Part shown: positions 39,865 to 47,742 of the stretch, in pieces | Layout: each line of letters opens with the position of its first letter | How positions within the stretch are numbered: the first letter of the stretch is position 1 | Assembly (NCBI GenBank): GCA_964030785.1 | Contig: OZ034970.1 | Location: 20,401,634-20,465,633, forward strand | Direction: 5' to 3' | Source: Siderastrea siderea | Lineage: Eukaryota; Cnidaria; Anthozoa; Scleractinia; Rhizangiidae | DNA: 64,000 nt | Made by a program: the position numbers and the translations under genes | Notes under the pieces: generated by a model | The model's database searches: none | What the model saw: only the letters and a program-made list of their open reading frames with translations | Told to the model about the DNA's origin: nothing

Positions 39865-40406
39865 TATTCACTGTCGTAATCCAATCGACGTCTCAACTTT
39901 TTACCTTGGGCCCAATCTGTCCAACCGGGTAAAGGTTTTAACTTTTCGACTTCGGTTTTCCTTTTCCTCACGGGTTTGACTTTTTGCACTGATTTAGGCT
40001 TCGAGTCAGGTCGGACGGGTAAAAATCGTTTTGATTTTGGTTTAGTCTCTTTGACTTTTTCCGACGGTATGATGGCTTTCGGGGTAGCGGGACTCCCTTT
40101 TATCATTTTTTTCACCCACTGATCTACAGGTCCCGTCACTAAACTTTCATCTTCCTCTTCGGACCCACCTGCCCCTACACCTCCAGGAAATTGATGAATA
40201 CGTTTAGTCAGTTTACCCAATTCACGACTGATGGGTTTCACTTCGGCATTGACTAGCGGTGGAGGTAACTTGGAATCCAACAACAAATGTTTCTTGGCAG
40301 CTAAGGTAGCGGCTTTGGTCAATTGAGCATTTTCAGTGAGTTCTCCTTTATAATGTTGAATCAACTGATTTAACTCCGTTTTGGGTATCATGTAGACCTC
40401 CTCCAT
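39864..40406 (-). CDS. Conserved Polinton protein, Lys-rich, 180 aa
   Basis: The ATG at 40406 is followed by a helical N-terminus (ELNQLIQHYKGELTENAQLT, KAATLAAKKHLLL), a conserved-looking segment KPISRELGKLTKRI, then an acidic patch and a Pro/Lys-rich tail. I recall a similar N-terminal block in other Polintons, as a small structural protein of unknown function. Its stop overlaps the start of the PLA2 gene. No enzyme motif is visible. Confidence 0.65.
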   Translation of the reverse strand: MEEVYMIPKTELNQLIQHYKGELTENAQLTKAATLAAKKHLLLDSKLPPPLVNAEVKPISRELGKLTKRIHQFPGGVGAGGSEEEDESLVTGPVDQWVKKMIKGSPATPKAIIPSEKVKETKPKSKRFLPVRPDSKPKSVQKVKPVRKRKTEVEKLKPLPGWTDWAQGKKLRRRLDYDSE

Positions 40407-40420
40407 GCTGTATCACTGAG

Positions 40421-40639
40421 TTAACGAGGATAGTGTTCACTTAATTTATATCTCTTGTGTTCCGTTAGTAAGCGAACCAATTTTTCTGTTTTGGTTTTGG
40501 GGCGTTGAAGTTGATCAATTCTCCATATCATTTTGGCATCAGCTTTCCAATAATCTCTCACACTTGAAGCTTTTTGATAAGCCAAATCATGTTCGGCTAC
40601 AATTTTATCCAAATCATCGAATACATCGGCAGACGACAT
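40421..40639 (-). CDS. Second PLA2-like protein, calcium loop missing
   Basis: The ATG at 40639 overlaps the end of the previous gene by about 26 bp. It keeps the catalytic helix DKIVAEHDLAYQKA and the following RDYWKADAKMIWRID, which parallels the intact PLA2 at 39448 (KDKWKADAKMIKAID-like order). The upstream GPG calcium loop is absent. It is either a truncated duplicate or a reading-frame break of a longer gene fused to 40614-40931. Activity is unlikely. Confidence 0.55.
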   Translation of the reverse strand: MSSADVFDDLDKIVAEHDLAYQKASSVRDYWKADAKMIWRIDQLQRPKTKTEKLVRLLTEHKRYKLSEHYPR

Positions 40640-40931
40640 CGTTAAGACTTTTAAACAATCCGCTTCCACGTTGTTGCATCCACAGCTCCCGACGTTTTTT
40701 GACTGACTGACTACGTTGTCCTAGCGTTCTTAAAGCTTTTTTATGTGGGTGGAGCTTGGCCATCAGGTCAGGTGTCATGGGAATATTGTTTTTCGACAAA
40801 TTCAAGACCACTTCACTTATCGCATTAATTTGATCTGAATTAGCATGATGTAATAACTCTTGACGTTTTTTTCGATTGGCTTCTTTCAACACGGATTGTA
40901 AAAAGGGGAGCTGACGTTTTAACCTACTCAT
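40614..40931 (-). CDS. Conserved basic Polinton core protein
   Basis: The ATG at 40931 (MSRLKRQLPFLQSVLK) is preferred to a TTG upstream. 105 residues. The motif block ELLHHANSDQINAISEVVLN, then LHPHKKALRTLG and KKRRELWMQQRGSG, matches a small protein common in Polintons (alternating helix with a C-terminal Q-rich Gly segment). It is probably an internal virion protein; the exact role is unknown. It overlaps the second PLA2-like ORF. Confidence 0.65.
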   Translation of the reverse strand: MSRLKRQLPFLQSVLKEANRKKRQELLHHANSDQINAISEVVLNLSKNNIPMTPDLMAKLHPHKKALRTLGQRSQSVKKRRELWMQQRGSGLFKSLNDVVCRCIR

Positions 40932-41146
40932 CTTCGACCACAACGACGTTTGTAATGCTTGACATTGTCGGTAATTCCTTTTAAACCCTGACTGGTCAAT
41001 TTTCCCAACATCGTCGTAAAAGTAGGAGCGGGTCCTGATAAAAACATACTAGCACCTTGAGCAATTTTATCCACGAAACGGGGTTTGCGTCGGTACAAAG
41101 CACCACCACGTTGCTTTTTTCGTTGATGTTTACGTTTGGCTCTCAT
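40928..41146 (-). CDS. Short basic protein with QRGG, 72 aa
   Basis: Arg/Lys-rich N-terminus ending in KKQRGGALYRR, then a hydrophobic stretch (GASMFLSGPAPTF) and a basic end. Several proteins in this element share a basic head followed by RGG. Adenain-type proteases cut after Gly-Gly in (Leu/Ile/Met)-x-Gly-Gly contexts, so this could be a cleaved core peptide like adenovirus pX. That is inference. It overlaps the next gene by four bases (ATGA-type). Confidence 0.5.
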   Translation of the reverse strand: MRAKRKHQRKKQRGGALYRRKPRFVDKIAQGASMFLSGPAPTFTTMLGKLTSQGLKGITDNVKHYKRRCGRR

Positions 41147-41161
41147 GTTAAAAATGTCTTC

Positions 41162-41458
41162 CTATACTTCTTCATACACGTTTTCATATTTTCCTGTTTT
41201 AGCATTTTTTACCAATCGCATAATGGTTCCTTGTCTTGGATGAGTCCAAAATTTTTTGGAAGTGATACCTCTTTTTCCTGTAAAGGCTTTTTTCAAAATG
41301 TCACCACTCCAAAATCGTTTAAATACATGTTTGGTAGACGGAATAAACTTTTTTACAGCAGCTTGAGCAATTTTAACAGCATCTGTTAAAACACCTTTAC
41401 CTTTTTGTCTTACACGTTGCTTTCTACGTTGAGGTTTTCGTCTTTTACGCACTGCCAT
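41162..41458 (-). CDS. Basic virion-core-like protein, 98 aa
   Basis: Starts MAVRKRRKPQRRKQRV, so it is highly basic for 25 residues. A helical segment with KKFIPSTKHVFKRFWSG follows, then KNAKTGKYENVYEEV. Likely DNA-binding in the particle. No domain is recognised. It overlaps the end of the membrane protein gene at 41410-41458. Confidence 0.5.
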   Translation of the reverse strand: MAVRKRRKPQRRKQRVRQKGKGVLTDAVKIAQAAVKKFIPSTKHVFKRFWSGDILKKAFTGKRGITSKKFWTHPRQGTIMRLVKNAKTGKYENVYEEV

Positions 41459-41964
41459 GGTTTAATAGTTTCCTCTGTTATGTTTTGGTTTTTATATTCT
41501 CCGTCGACCACAGATTGATGTAGTTGTTGATATTTTTGTAAACAGGTTGCGGGTAAAGGCGGTGTTAGATCCACCACAATGTCATCCACGGTAGTCATTT
41601 TGTTTTGAAATTCTTTCACGCAGGTCAGGGTTCGTAATTCCATCAAAGCTTTGGCATAGGTGGTATAAGCAAAATGACACAAAACCACTTTGAACCGATA
41701 ATGTTTGAAATCACTCCAACCTTTCACAAAGGTTCCTGCTGCTGCTAAACTGGCCACCAAAATACTATTTTTCAAAATGGGACCAACAATCATACCTGTG
41801 GCCACCAAAAATAAGGCTAAACCATTCAGGCAAGCATGCCACCATTTGTAATACTGTAATTGATGTCGATAACACCACCATTGTCGATGATACAGCTTAT
41901 ACAAAGCAATTTTCACAGGTTGAATAGGTGGCGTAACACATCGGGATCCATCATCATTTTCCAT
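41410..41964 (-). CDS. Two-helix membrane protein
   Basis: The ATG at 41964 (MENDDGSRCVTPP) is preferred over the TTG upstream. 184 residues. Two adjacent hydrophobic segments (LNGLALFLVATGMIVG and ILVASLAAAGTFVKG) form a likely hairpin, preceded by an aromatic amphipathic helix (YHRQWWCYRHQLQYYKWW). A conserved-looking FAYTTYAKALMELRT follows. I recall similar proteins in other Polintons, with unknown role. It could act in membrane interaction of the virion or host membranes. Confidence 0.6.
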   Translation of the reverse strand: MENDDGSRCVTPPIQPVKIALYKLYHRQWWCYRHQLQYYKWWHACLNGLALFLVATGMIVGPILKNSILVASLAAAGTFVKGWSDFKHYRFKVVLCHFAYTTYAKALMELRTLTCVKEFQNKMTTVDDIVVDLTPPLPATCLQKYQQLHQSVVDGEYKNQNITEETIKPWQCVKDENLNVESNV

Positions 41965-42245
41965 GCACGATCTTCCAGAGTCCAAATAAGTTCACGAAAA
42001 TACGTTTCACCGTATCGATCGACCACACGTTCTATCTGTGGCAGACGTCTTTGTCTGATTAAATTATATACTTTTTGCATCATTTGATAATCCATGTCAC
42101 TCAACAACGTGTCAGATACATGATCGCCTGCTACTTTTTCAAAACAGATCCAAAACATTGGTGGTTCTAAACCCCGCAAACGTCGACTTTTTCTGGTTTT
42201 ACCCGTACCAGACATCCAGTACATGAAAGGTAATTTACTCGTCAT
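41913..42245 (-). CDS. Polinton hypothetical protein, 110 aa
   Basis: The ATG at 42245 overlaps the end of the ATPase gene by 11 bases, and its 3' end overlaps the membrane protein gene by about 52 bases. Charged, with RGLEPPMFWICFEKVAGDH and IRQRRLPQIERVVDRYGET, no membrane segment. An early GTGKT-like string (SGTGKTRKS) resembles a Walker A but lacks the fold around it, so I do not call it an ATPase. Function unknown. Confidence 0.55.
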   Translation of the reverse strand: MTSKLPFMYWMSGTGKTRKSRRLRGLEPPMFWICFEKVAGDHVSDTLLSDMDYQMMQKVYNLIRQRRLPQIERVVDRYGETYFRELIWTLEDRAWKMMMDPDVLRHLFNL

Positions 42246-42897
42246 AGTGTGAACGTTTCTGATAGGCCCGGGTCCATCCTTCGTCTTTTAACACATGAGC
42301 ATACAAACGACGCTGGTCGGACGAAGCAGGATGTAAATCCATGAGCATGTAACCAAACGGACGAGCTGTCACATGTTGAAACGTGTCTAAACAATCTTTC
42401 CATTCGCTGGGAAATGATTGGAGTAAGACATTCCGTACACCTAATTGATCCCTCGGGTTTTTGAAAGCTACAATGTAATGGGCATTACGCGAAATACTTT
42501 TGGCATATTTTCCCACTGGAAACATGTCTTGACATAAGTACAACACTGACACATTTTGATGATGAGAGTGTTTCGTAAACAAATCCAACACCCATTTGTC
42601 GCCAGATCCTTCAGCCATTAAATCATCTAGGACTAAAATCCCACCACCTCGAGGAAACCATGTCACCAAATCTTGATATTCGGGGATACCTTCATGAAAA
42701 ACAATCCCCTTCTTTTGCATGTTTTTGAAGCGATCTTGCCAAGCACCATAACAATAATGAATTTGAGTCGGTTTGGTTTCAAACAAGTGTTTGTTATCCA
42801 CCAATAATTTTTCGGTAAAGACGGTTTTTCCACAACCGGAAGGTCCCACTACTAAAATGGAGGAAGGGGTATGAAACTGGAACGACGGCATACTCAT
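42235..42897 (-). CDS. FtsK/HerA-type genome-packaging ATPase
   Basis: Start at ATG 42897 or 42891 (MPSFQFHTPSS); further in-frame ATGs up to 42924 are possible. Walker A VVGPSGCGKT at about residue 15, Walker B GILVLDDLM at about 82, sensor-like VLYLCQD at about 117. Size (about 220 residues) and motif order match the A32-like packaging ATPases of Polintons and related viruses, which pump DNA into capsids. It follows the capsid gene directly and is in the same unit. Confidence 0.85.
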   Translation of the reverse strand: MSMPSFQFHTPSSILVVGPSGCGKTVFTEKLLVDNKHLFETKPTQIHYCYGAWQDRFKNMQKKGIVFHEGIPEYQDLVTWFPRGGGILVLDDLMAEGSGDKWVLDLFTKHSHHQNVSVLYLCQDMFPVGKYAKSISRNAHYIVAFKNPRDQLGVRNVLLQSFPSEWKDCLDTFQHVTARPFGYMLMDLHPASSDQRRLYAHVLKDEGWTRAYQKRSHYDE

Positions 42898-42929
42898 AAT
42901 GACACACATCATTGGTTTACACATTTTAT

Positions 42930-44828
42930 TTATGCTCTAGCCGTACAACTTTGTTTCCCATCACATGACCAAATTTGATCATCGAGAATGGTTTGTTTCA
43001 ACAATTGACCTACATGGTGATCATTTTGCACACGATTATAATCAGAAAAGTTCTTCACAAAATCTTGCAAAGTAAATCCATTGGCTCTGGTTTTCAAATA
43101 CATCAAAGCAGAATGTCCACAGGCTTGACTTTGCAATCCTTGCAAGGAGGTTCCATTGGTCACCACATATTTCCATTGGGTTAACCAATCTCTCAAAGGT
43201 TGGGCTTGTCGGTAAGTATCCAAAGGTAAAGCATAACTATCCATCACTTCACACACATTATTTTGAGTCCATAAGGCAATCCAATGTTGTCCAGGTTGAT
43301 CATGGGGGTCTGTGTTGACAATATACCCTCTGGGTCTGGATTTATCAGGCACCTTGGGTAACCTGTCACAAGGAAAGGTCCCCGCAAAGTAATGTTTTAA
43401 CAAGGGATCTTCATACGCTAAATACGATAATTGACGGTCATTGAGGGCTACATGCTCCATGGTTAAGTGCTGATAGATGTCGTACAACACAGCTCCGTTC
43501 CCGTCGACTTCCATGAGATTCTCAAATTCTCCAAAGACGATCACAGTTATATTGTTGCTTGGGGCAGCTCTGAAATCCAGCTTGAGTTGCAAATCTCCTG
43601 ACTGTTTGGGGTTCAGGTTTCTGCTGTCCGCACAACCATTGGCTACATTGTCATACATGAACAAAGTACAGCCTTTGCCTTCACCCCAATCCTCTTTTCG
43701 CACCATGTTCCCTTTTAACTTACACCAGGCTCCACTGGCAAGGAGAAACCGAAAGTAACCTAGCAAATCTTTGCTACTATCATTGCCTACCAGCTCTAAT
43801 GTTTCATAGGGGTATTCTTCTCCTTTGACAATCTGCTTGATGGAAGTCAAACCAAATTTCTGGAAACAAAACGGGTCCCGGGCATAATCTCCATCGAAAG
43901 CTCTGCTGTCCACCATAGCCACAATCATCCTGTCAGGTACGCGGTTTTGGAACAGGTCACGAATCTCAAAGCGGGTCAGGGTACTATCCATACTGAACGT
44001 ACGAATTTCACTTCGTACGGTAGGGTAGACAGCTATAGCACCATGATTGTGTCTTTTCTCTGCTAAACCCATGTAGACTGATTCATTGAGTCTTAGTTGA
44101 CACAGATGAAAGCGGATTTTGATATCTTGTTCTTTCAACCTAGCCGTTTGACCCACACCATTCATGAACAGGTTAGGGGCATTAAAGTGAAATTTCATCT
44201 TGATTTCTACCCCCGGCATCAATACTTTCTGGGTGTGAAACACTTCCAGGTGAGGTGTAAACACCAGAGAACGTCTTTTGCCGGCTGCATATTCAGCTAC
44301 TTCAGTTATCATAGCCTTCACCATGCCTTTGTGATTTTCGGACAAGGCTTTGAAGTCATTGTGTGGTGTAGCAGCATCCAAATTGTTGGCTGTCCAGGTT
44401 GTGGGTGCATCGATTTGATTAAACCAACCGGCTGGGGCTAACACAGTTTCTCCATCTTGTCGGTCAAAGTTAAGCAGTCTTTCAAAGTAAGCTTTGTAGT
44501 GATACGTGTCAGATTGAGGGCTGATGAGGGTTCCATTCAAATGCACATCAGTTTGTTTGATAATAGAATGGGCCAGATTGTTGACAGGGTACAGCGTTTC
44601 ATTGGCTACCAAATTGCCCCCATTACCCTTTTTCAACCCCAACTCCATGGTGAAATAACTACGATTCAAATCTACATAACTGTGTAACCCTTGAATGATA
44701 AATTCCATAGGATTGATACCAGTCGTGGTAGGTTGAATAGTCACCATACGATAAGCATCGATGCTTAGGTCCGTTGGTGGCGTCTTGAAAATAATGAGGG
44801 ACGGGTTGATCACTGCTTCAGTTGCCAT
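42930..44828 (-). CDS. Major capsid protein fused to adenain-type protease
   Basis: 632 residues in one frame. Residues ~1-452 are a Polinton major capsid protein (family annotated in animals as F54H12.2-like): IIFKTPPTDLSI, FIIQGLHSYVDLNRSYF, FNFDRQ-type loop, VFGEFENLMEVDGNG near the end. Residues ~456-632 are a C5-type cysteine protease: PGQHWIALW (His515), VMDSYALP (Asp530), QGLQSQACGH (Gln563, Cys570). In related elements these are normally two genes. Here capsid and protease are joined without a stop. AATAAA overlaps the stop codon. It makes the outer shell; the protease matures the particle. Confidence 0.85.
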   Translation of the reverse strand: MATEAVINPSLIIFKTPPTDLSIDAYRMVTIQPTTTGINPMEFIIQGLHSYVDLNRSYFTMELGLKKGNGGNLVANETLYPVNNLAHSIIKQTDVHLNGTLISPQSDTYHYKAYFERLLNFDRQDGETVLAPAGWFNQIDAPTTWTANNLDAATPHNDFKALSENHKGMVKAMITEVAEYAAGKRRSLVFTPHLEVFHTQKVLMPGVEIKMKFHFNAPNLFMNGVGQTARLKEQDIKIRFHLCQLRLNESVYMGLAEKRHNHGAIAVYPTVRSEIRTFSMDSTLTRFEIRDLFQNRVPDRMIVAMVDSRAFDGDYARDPFCFQKFGLTSIKQIVKGEEYPYETLELVGNDSSKDLLGYFRFLLASGAWCKLKGNMVRKEDWGEGKGCTLFMYDNVANGCADSRNLNPKQSGDLQLKLDFRAAPSNNITVIVFGEFENLMEVDGNGAVLYDIYQHLTMEHVALNDRQLSYLAYEDPLLKHYFAGTFPCDRLPKVPDKSRPRGYIVNTDPHDQPGQHWIALWTQNNVCEVMDSYALPLDTYRQAQPLRDWLTQWKYVVTNGTSLQGLQSQACGHSALMYLKTRANGFTLQDFVKNFSDYNRVQNDHHVGQLLKQTILDDQIWSCDGKQSCTARA

Positions 44829-44837
44829 GATGGTTTT

Positions 44838-45026
44838 TTACTGAAGAATGGTGGAACGCGGTCTCCTTTTATACCGTGCTGCCATCAAATGACCTAAATC
44901 ATATCCTGGTGGTTTAGGCACTTCCATTGAAATCCATCCACCGACTTGAGGTTTAATCCAACGAATCGTTTGAAACATTCCTTTATCCCCTTTGATCGAT
45001 TGTGGTCTTGAACGAACAGGTTCCAT
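44838..45026 (-). CDS. Small ORF upstream of capsid gene, 62 aa
   Basis: The ATG at 45026. Short, with FQTIRWIKPQVGGWIS and a basic C-terminus (RYKRRPRSTI). It lies 10 bases from the capsid gene start, on the same strand. No family is recognised. Position and intact frame favour a real small gene, but chance cannot be excluded. Confidence 0.4.
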   Translation of the reverse strand: MEPVRSRPQSIKGDKGMFQTIRWIKPQVGGWISMEVPKPPGYDLGHLMAARYKRRPRSTILQ

Positions 45027-45028
45027 GT

Positions 45029-45352
45029 TTACACGCCAAAAATATCCCTGGCTCTTTTCACTTGTTTGGGAAACAACTGATTGGCAATTTGCACCGCTTG
45101 TTTGACGTTTTTGTTTTGTAACACTTGTTTAGCTTTTTTACTAATTTCTTTTTTCAAGGCAGCTTCGGCTTTACGTTTGACACCACGTTTAAGTCCTGCT
45201 TTTAAACCACCCAAGGTATTACTAGGTAGTTTCAAGGGGTTACGCGTACTTATAGCACCTTTCCAACCGGCTTTGAACATGTCTTTAAGTACCCCAGCCC
45301 CTTCTTGGTCGGCTTCATCGGTACGAAATCGTGTCAAACTTCCTCCCAACAT
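45029..45352 (-). CDS. Basic core-like protein, 107 aa
   Basis: The ATG at 45352. N-terminal MLGGSLTRFRTDEAD, then repeated short basic stretches (GLKAGLKRGVKRKAEAALKK, KQVKRARDIFG). The LGG near the start and the KRARDIFG tail are of the type seen in small Polinton/adintovirus core proteins. Probably DNA-associated. No enzyme motif. In tandem with the small genes on either side with 2- and 12-bp gaps. Confidence 0.5.
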   Translation of the reverse strand: MLGGSLTRFRTDEADQEGAGVLKDMFKAGWKGAISTRNPLKLPSNTLGGLKAGLKRGVKRKAEAALKKEISKKAKQVLQNKNVKQAVQIANQLFPKQVKRARDIFGV

Positions 45353-45364
45353 GATGTAACTGTT

Positions 45365-45568
45365 TTACTTCTTGCGTTTGGTTGCTCTCTTTTTATACCC
45401 TTTCTTTTTGAACAAACTTTTCAACATTTGTTTGGCTCCGAAACCCCCGGCGGCACCAGCAGCACCTAAACCTGCTGCTTTTCCCACTGCCATTAAACCT
45501 GGTACCAGGGCAGCTAGAGGTACTACACCTCCACGTTGTCGTCTTCTTCTTCTTTTGGTCTTAGGCAT
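45365..45568 (-). CDS. pX-like basic peptide with QRGG
   Basis: The ATG at 45568, 67 residues. MPKTKRRRRRQRGG is followed by a hydrophobic Ala/Gly-rich middle (VPLAALVPGLMAVGKAAG) and a basic end (KRATKRKK). Layout (basic head, RGG, hydrophobic segment) is like the adenovirus pX/mu type of core precursor, so it is a candidate protease substrate and membrane-active core peptide. That is an inference from composition. Confidence 0.55.
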   Translation of the reverse strand: MPKTKRRRRRQRGGVVPLAALVPGLMAVGKAAGLGAAGAAGGFGAKQMLKSLFKKKGYKKRATKRKK

Positions 45569-46654
45569 ACCGTCGTCTACTTCTTTTAATGATAAGAGTC
45601 GCTATAGCTTGTCCCAGCGTGAGGAGGGTGTGACCATCACCAAACTTGACCAAATCTTCACCTGCTCCCACGGTTTCAGCAATCTGCACTTCAATAATTT
45701 CTGTCACTTGGTTGCGAACCGGTACGTAGTGTATATGTAGAGGTTCAAAATAAATAGAGCCTCTACCCTCACGATGGTACTTGATTTCTCTCAGTAAATC
45801 GGCCATTTTGTTGCCCACCATGGAACTAGATCCCACATCTGAATACACGTGGAGAGAGCGGGTGGGTTCTTTCACCACGGAGCGGAACGCCACATTCAAG
45901 TTAAGAAATTTCCAACTGACCCGCATATCCAACCACATCCATTGGGTGTCTCCACCAGAATCACTATCCTTCTTAGTTTTATAATACAAAGGATTACCAG
46001 GGTTGTCAGTAAAATCTGCTGGACTTTTAGCCGGTGTTTTTCCATCATTAAAAATCATGAGTAAATTGGGACCCAGTTTGTATCCATTCTTCTGATCGTA
46101 GGTATACCATCCCATGTGTAGTCCCAATTCCGTATTAAACGCCACATAGGGCCACTTGACATCTCCGGTGCCAGCAAAAGTTCTTCGGATCGCTTTGGAA
46201 TTGTCCAACAACAAATCCTCACCTTCCCATTTGAAAATAGGAATGGTGGTTTTATTAGTGTCCGATGCTGTGTAGCCATATCTCGTTTGATAGAGTTCTG
46301 TAAACTTTTTGTCAAAATATTGAAGAATGGCTTTCATAAAACTAACCCCATCCACAATGGAAGGATCTTTTTTCAAGTCAGCCAATTTGATTTGCTCGTT
46401 TTTGGCAGTAAAATTATTCTTACTATCCTTGTATTATAGTAAGATCCCATCCCCAACAAGTATTGTTCGGGGTCTTTTAACAAATGTGTCAAATGCACAC
46501 TCATGTCAGGAATAGAAATGGAACTCAATCCCACTTGCCATTGACCATCCATTAAACGTAAGGGTTGAGGTAAACGATTTTTAAACCAGTTGGCTTGATT
46601 GTTAGGGAATTCTTTCCGATTGGCATGACTCGGGAGGGTAACATAAAAAGACAT
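45561..46654 (-). pseudogene. Penton-like minor capsid protein, copy 1, frameshifted
   Basis: ATG 46654 (MSFYVTLPSHANRKEFP) starts the N-terminal part. This frame ends at 46373, while the rest continues in the next frame from about 46433 to 45561 (SIVDGVSFMKA, FKWEGEDLLLDN, KEPTRSLHVYSDV, YFEPLHIHYVPVRNQV, KFGDGHTLL). The break lies between 46385 and 46440. It is paralogous to copy 2 directly upstream. Penton-like proteins form the capsid vertices in Polinton particles. One indel explains the break, so it may be a recent lesion or a sequence error. Confidence 0.7.
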
Positions 46655-46697
46655 CTTGATCAGACAACATCCACACAATGGTTTGGTTTAACACGTT

Positions 46698-47741
46698 TTA
46701 TTCATCCTTTTTAAAGTGGAGGGTCACCAAGGTATGACCCGGTTTAAATTTCACTAAATCCTCGCCGTCGCCTGTCGTTTCAGCTAGTTGCACTTCAATG
46801 ATATCTAACACTTGATTTCTAACCGGGTGATACTGTATATGTTGTGGTTCAAAGTAGATTCGTCCTCGTCCTTCTCTTCGATAGTTTATTTCACGTAGCA
46901 AATCGGTGGTGCGATTACCCACCATGGAGCTTCCTCCCACATCCGAGTACACATGTAGCGAACGAGTGGGTTCCTTGACCATGGAGCGAAAAGCAAAATT
47001 TAAATTGGTAAATTTCCAACTCAGACGAAAACTCAACCAAAACCATAGGGTTTTGTCTTTATCGATCGTACTTTTTAAAAGTATAGGGTCTCCATCAGCA
47101 TCTCGAAAATCGGCTTGACTATGACGGGGTACTTGGTTCTTGTGATAGATCATGGTTAAATTAGGTCCTAGCTTCCAGGTACCATCGGACAATTTTTGCA
47201 TCCATCCCATTTTTTCACCCAACACAGAATTAAAAGCAAAATGAGGCATAAGATAATCAATCCCTATGCCTCTGAATCGAATGCGATCTACTTCGGAGTT
47301 GTCCAAGACTAAATCTTCCCCCTCCCACTTAAAACGGGTTTGAAGGTACTTCCCATTATCTTTGTTAGTGGATTGGTACTCTCTCTCGAAGTCTTTCACA
47401 GCATCTTGCTCCATCCATCGTATATAGGCTTTCATAAAACTGACTCCATCCACAATGGAATCATCATCTTTCACATCTTCCATTTTCATGTACTGATGTT
47501 CAAAAATATGATTACGAATATCTATCACTTTTCTCACTACAGTTGTCCAAAACACATGTTCTCCAGCAGGTACAATATGGTCCAAGTTGAGACCCGTATC
47601 TGGAATGGAAATAGAACTTAACCCTACTTGCCATGGTCCATCCGTCAAACGTAGCGGGTGGGGGAGTCGGTTCTTGAACCCATTGGGTTGATTGGAAGGA
47701 ACTTCTTTTCGATTCGCATGACTGAGTAAGGTCACATACAT
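46698..47741 (-). CDS. Penton-like minor capsid protein, copy 2
   Basis: ATG 47741 (MYVTLLSHANRKEVPSN) is preferred over upstream in-frame codons because copy 1 starts at the equivalent place. 347 residues, open throughout. The same block order as copy 1: FKWEGEDLVLDN, KEPTRSLHVYSDVGGSS, GRIYFEPQHIQYHPVRNQV, KFKPGHTLVTL. The single-jelly-roll minor capsid proteins of Polintons are of this size. AATAAA lies across its end (46702-46697). It sits between integrase and copy 1. Confidence 0.8.
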   Translation of the reverse strand: MYVTLLSHANRKEVPSNQPNGFKNRLPHPLRLTDGPWQVGLSSISIPDTGLNLDHIVPAGEHVFWTTVVRKVIDIRNHIFEHQYMKMEDVKDDDSIVDGVSFMKAYIRWMEQDAVKDFEREYQSTNKDNGKYLQTRFKWEGEDLVLDNSEVDRIRFRGIGIDYLMPHFAFNSVLGEKMGWMQKLSDGTWKLGPNLTMIYHKNQVPRHSQADFRDADGDPILLKSTIDKDKTLWFWLSFRLSWKFTNLNFAFRSMVKEPTRSLHVYSDVGGSSMVGNRTTDLLREINYRREGRGRIYFEPQHIQYHPVRNQVLDIIEVQLAETTGDGEDLVKFKPGHTLVTLHFKKDE

Positions 47742-47742
47742 C

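Noticed and set aside
42210..42245. Walker A-like SGTGKTRKS in the 110-residue protein
   Set aside because: No Walker B or Rossmann context, too near the N-terminus; the real ATPase is the neighbouring gene.
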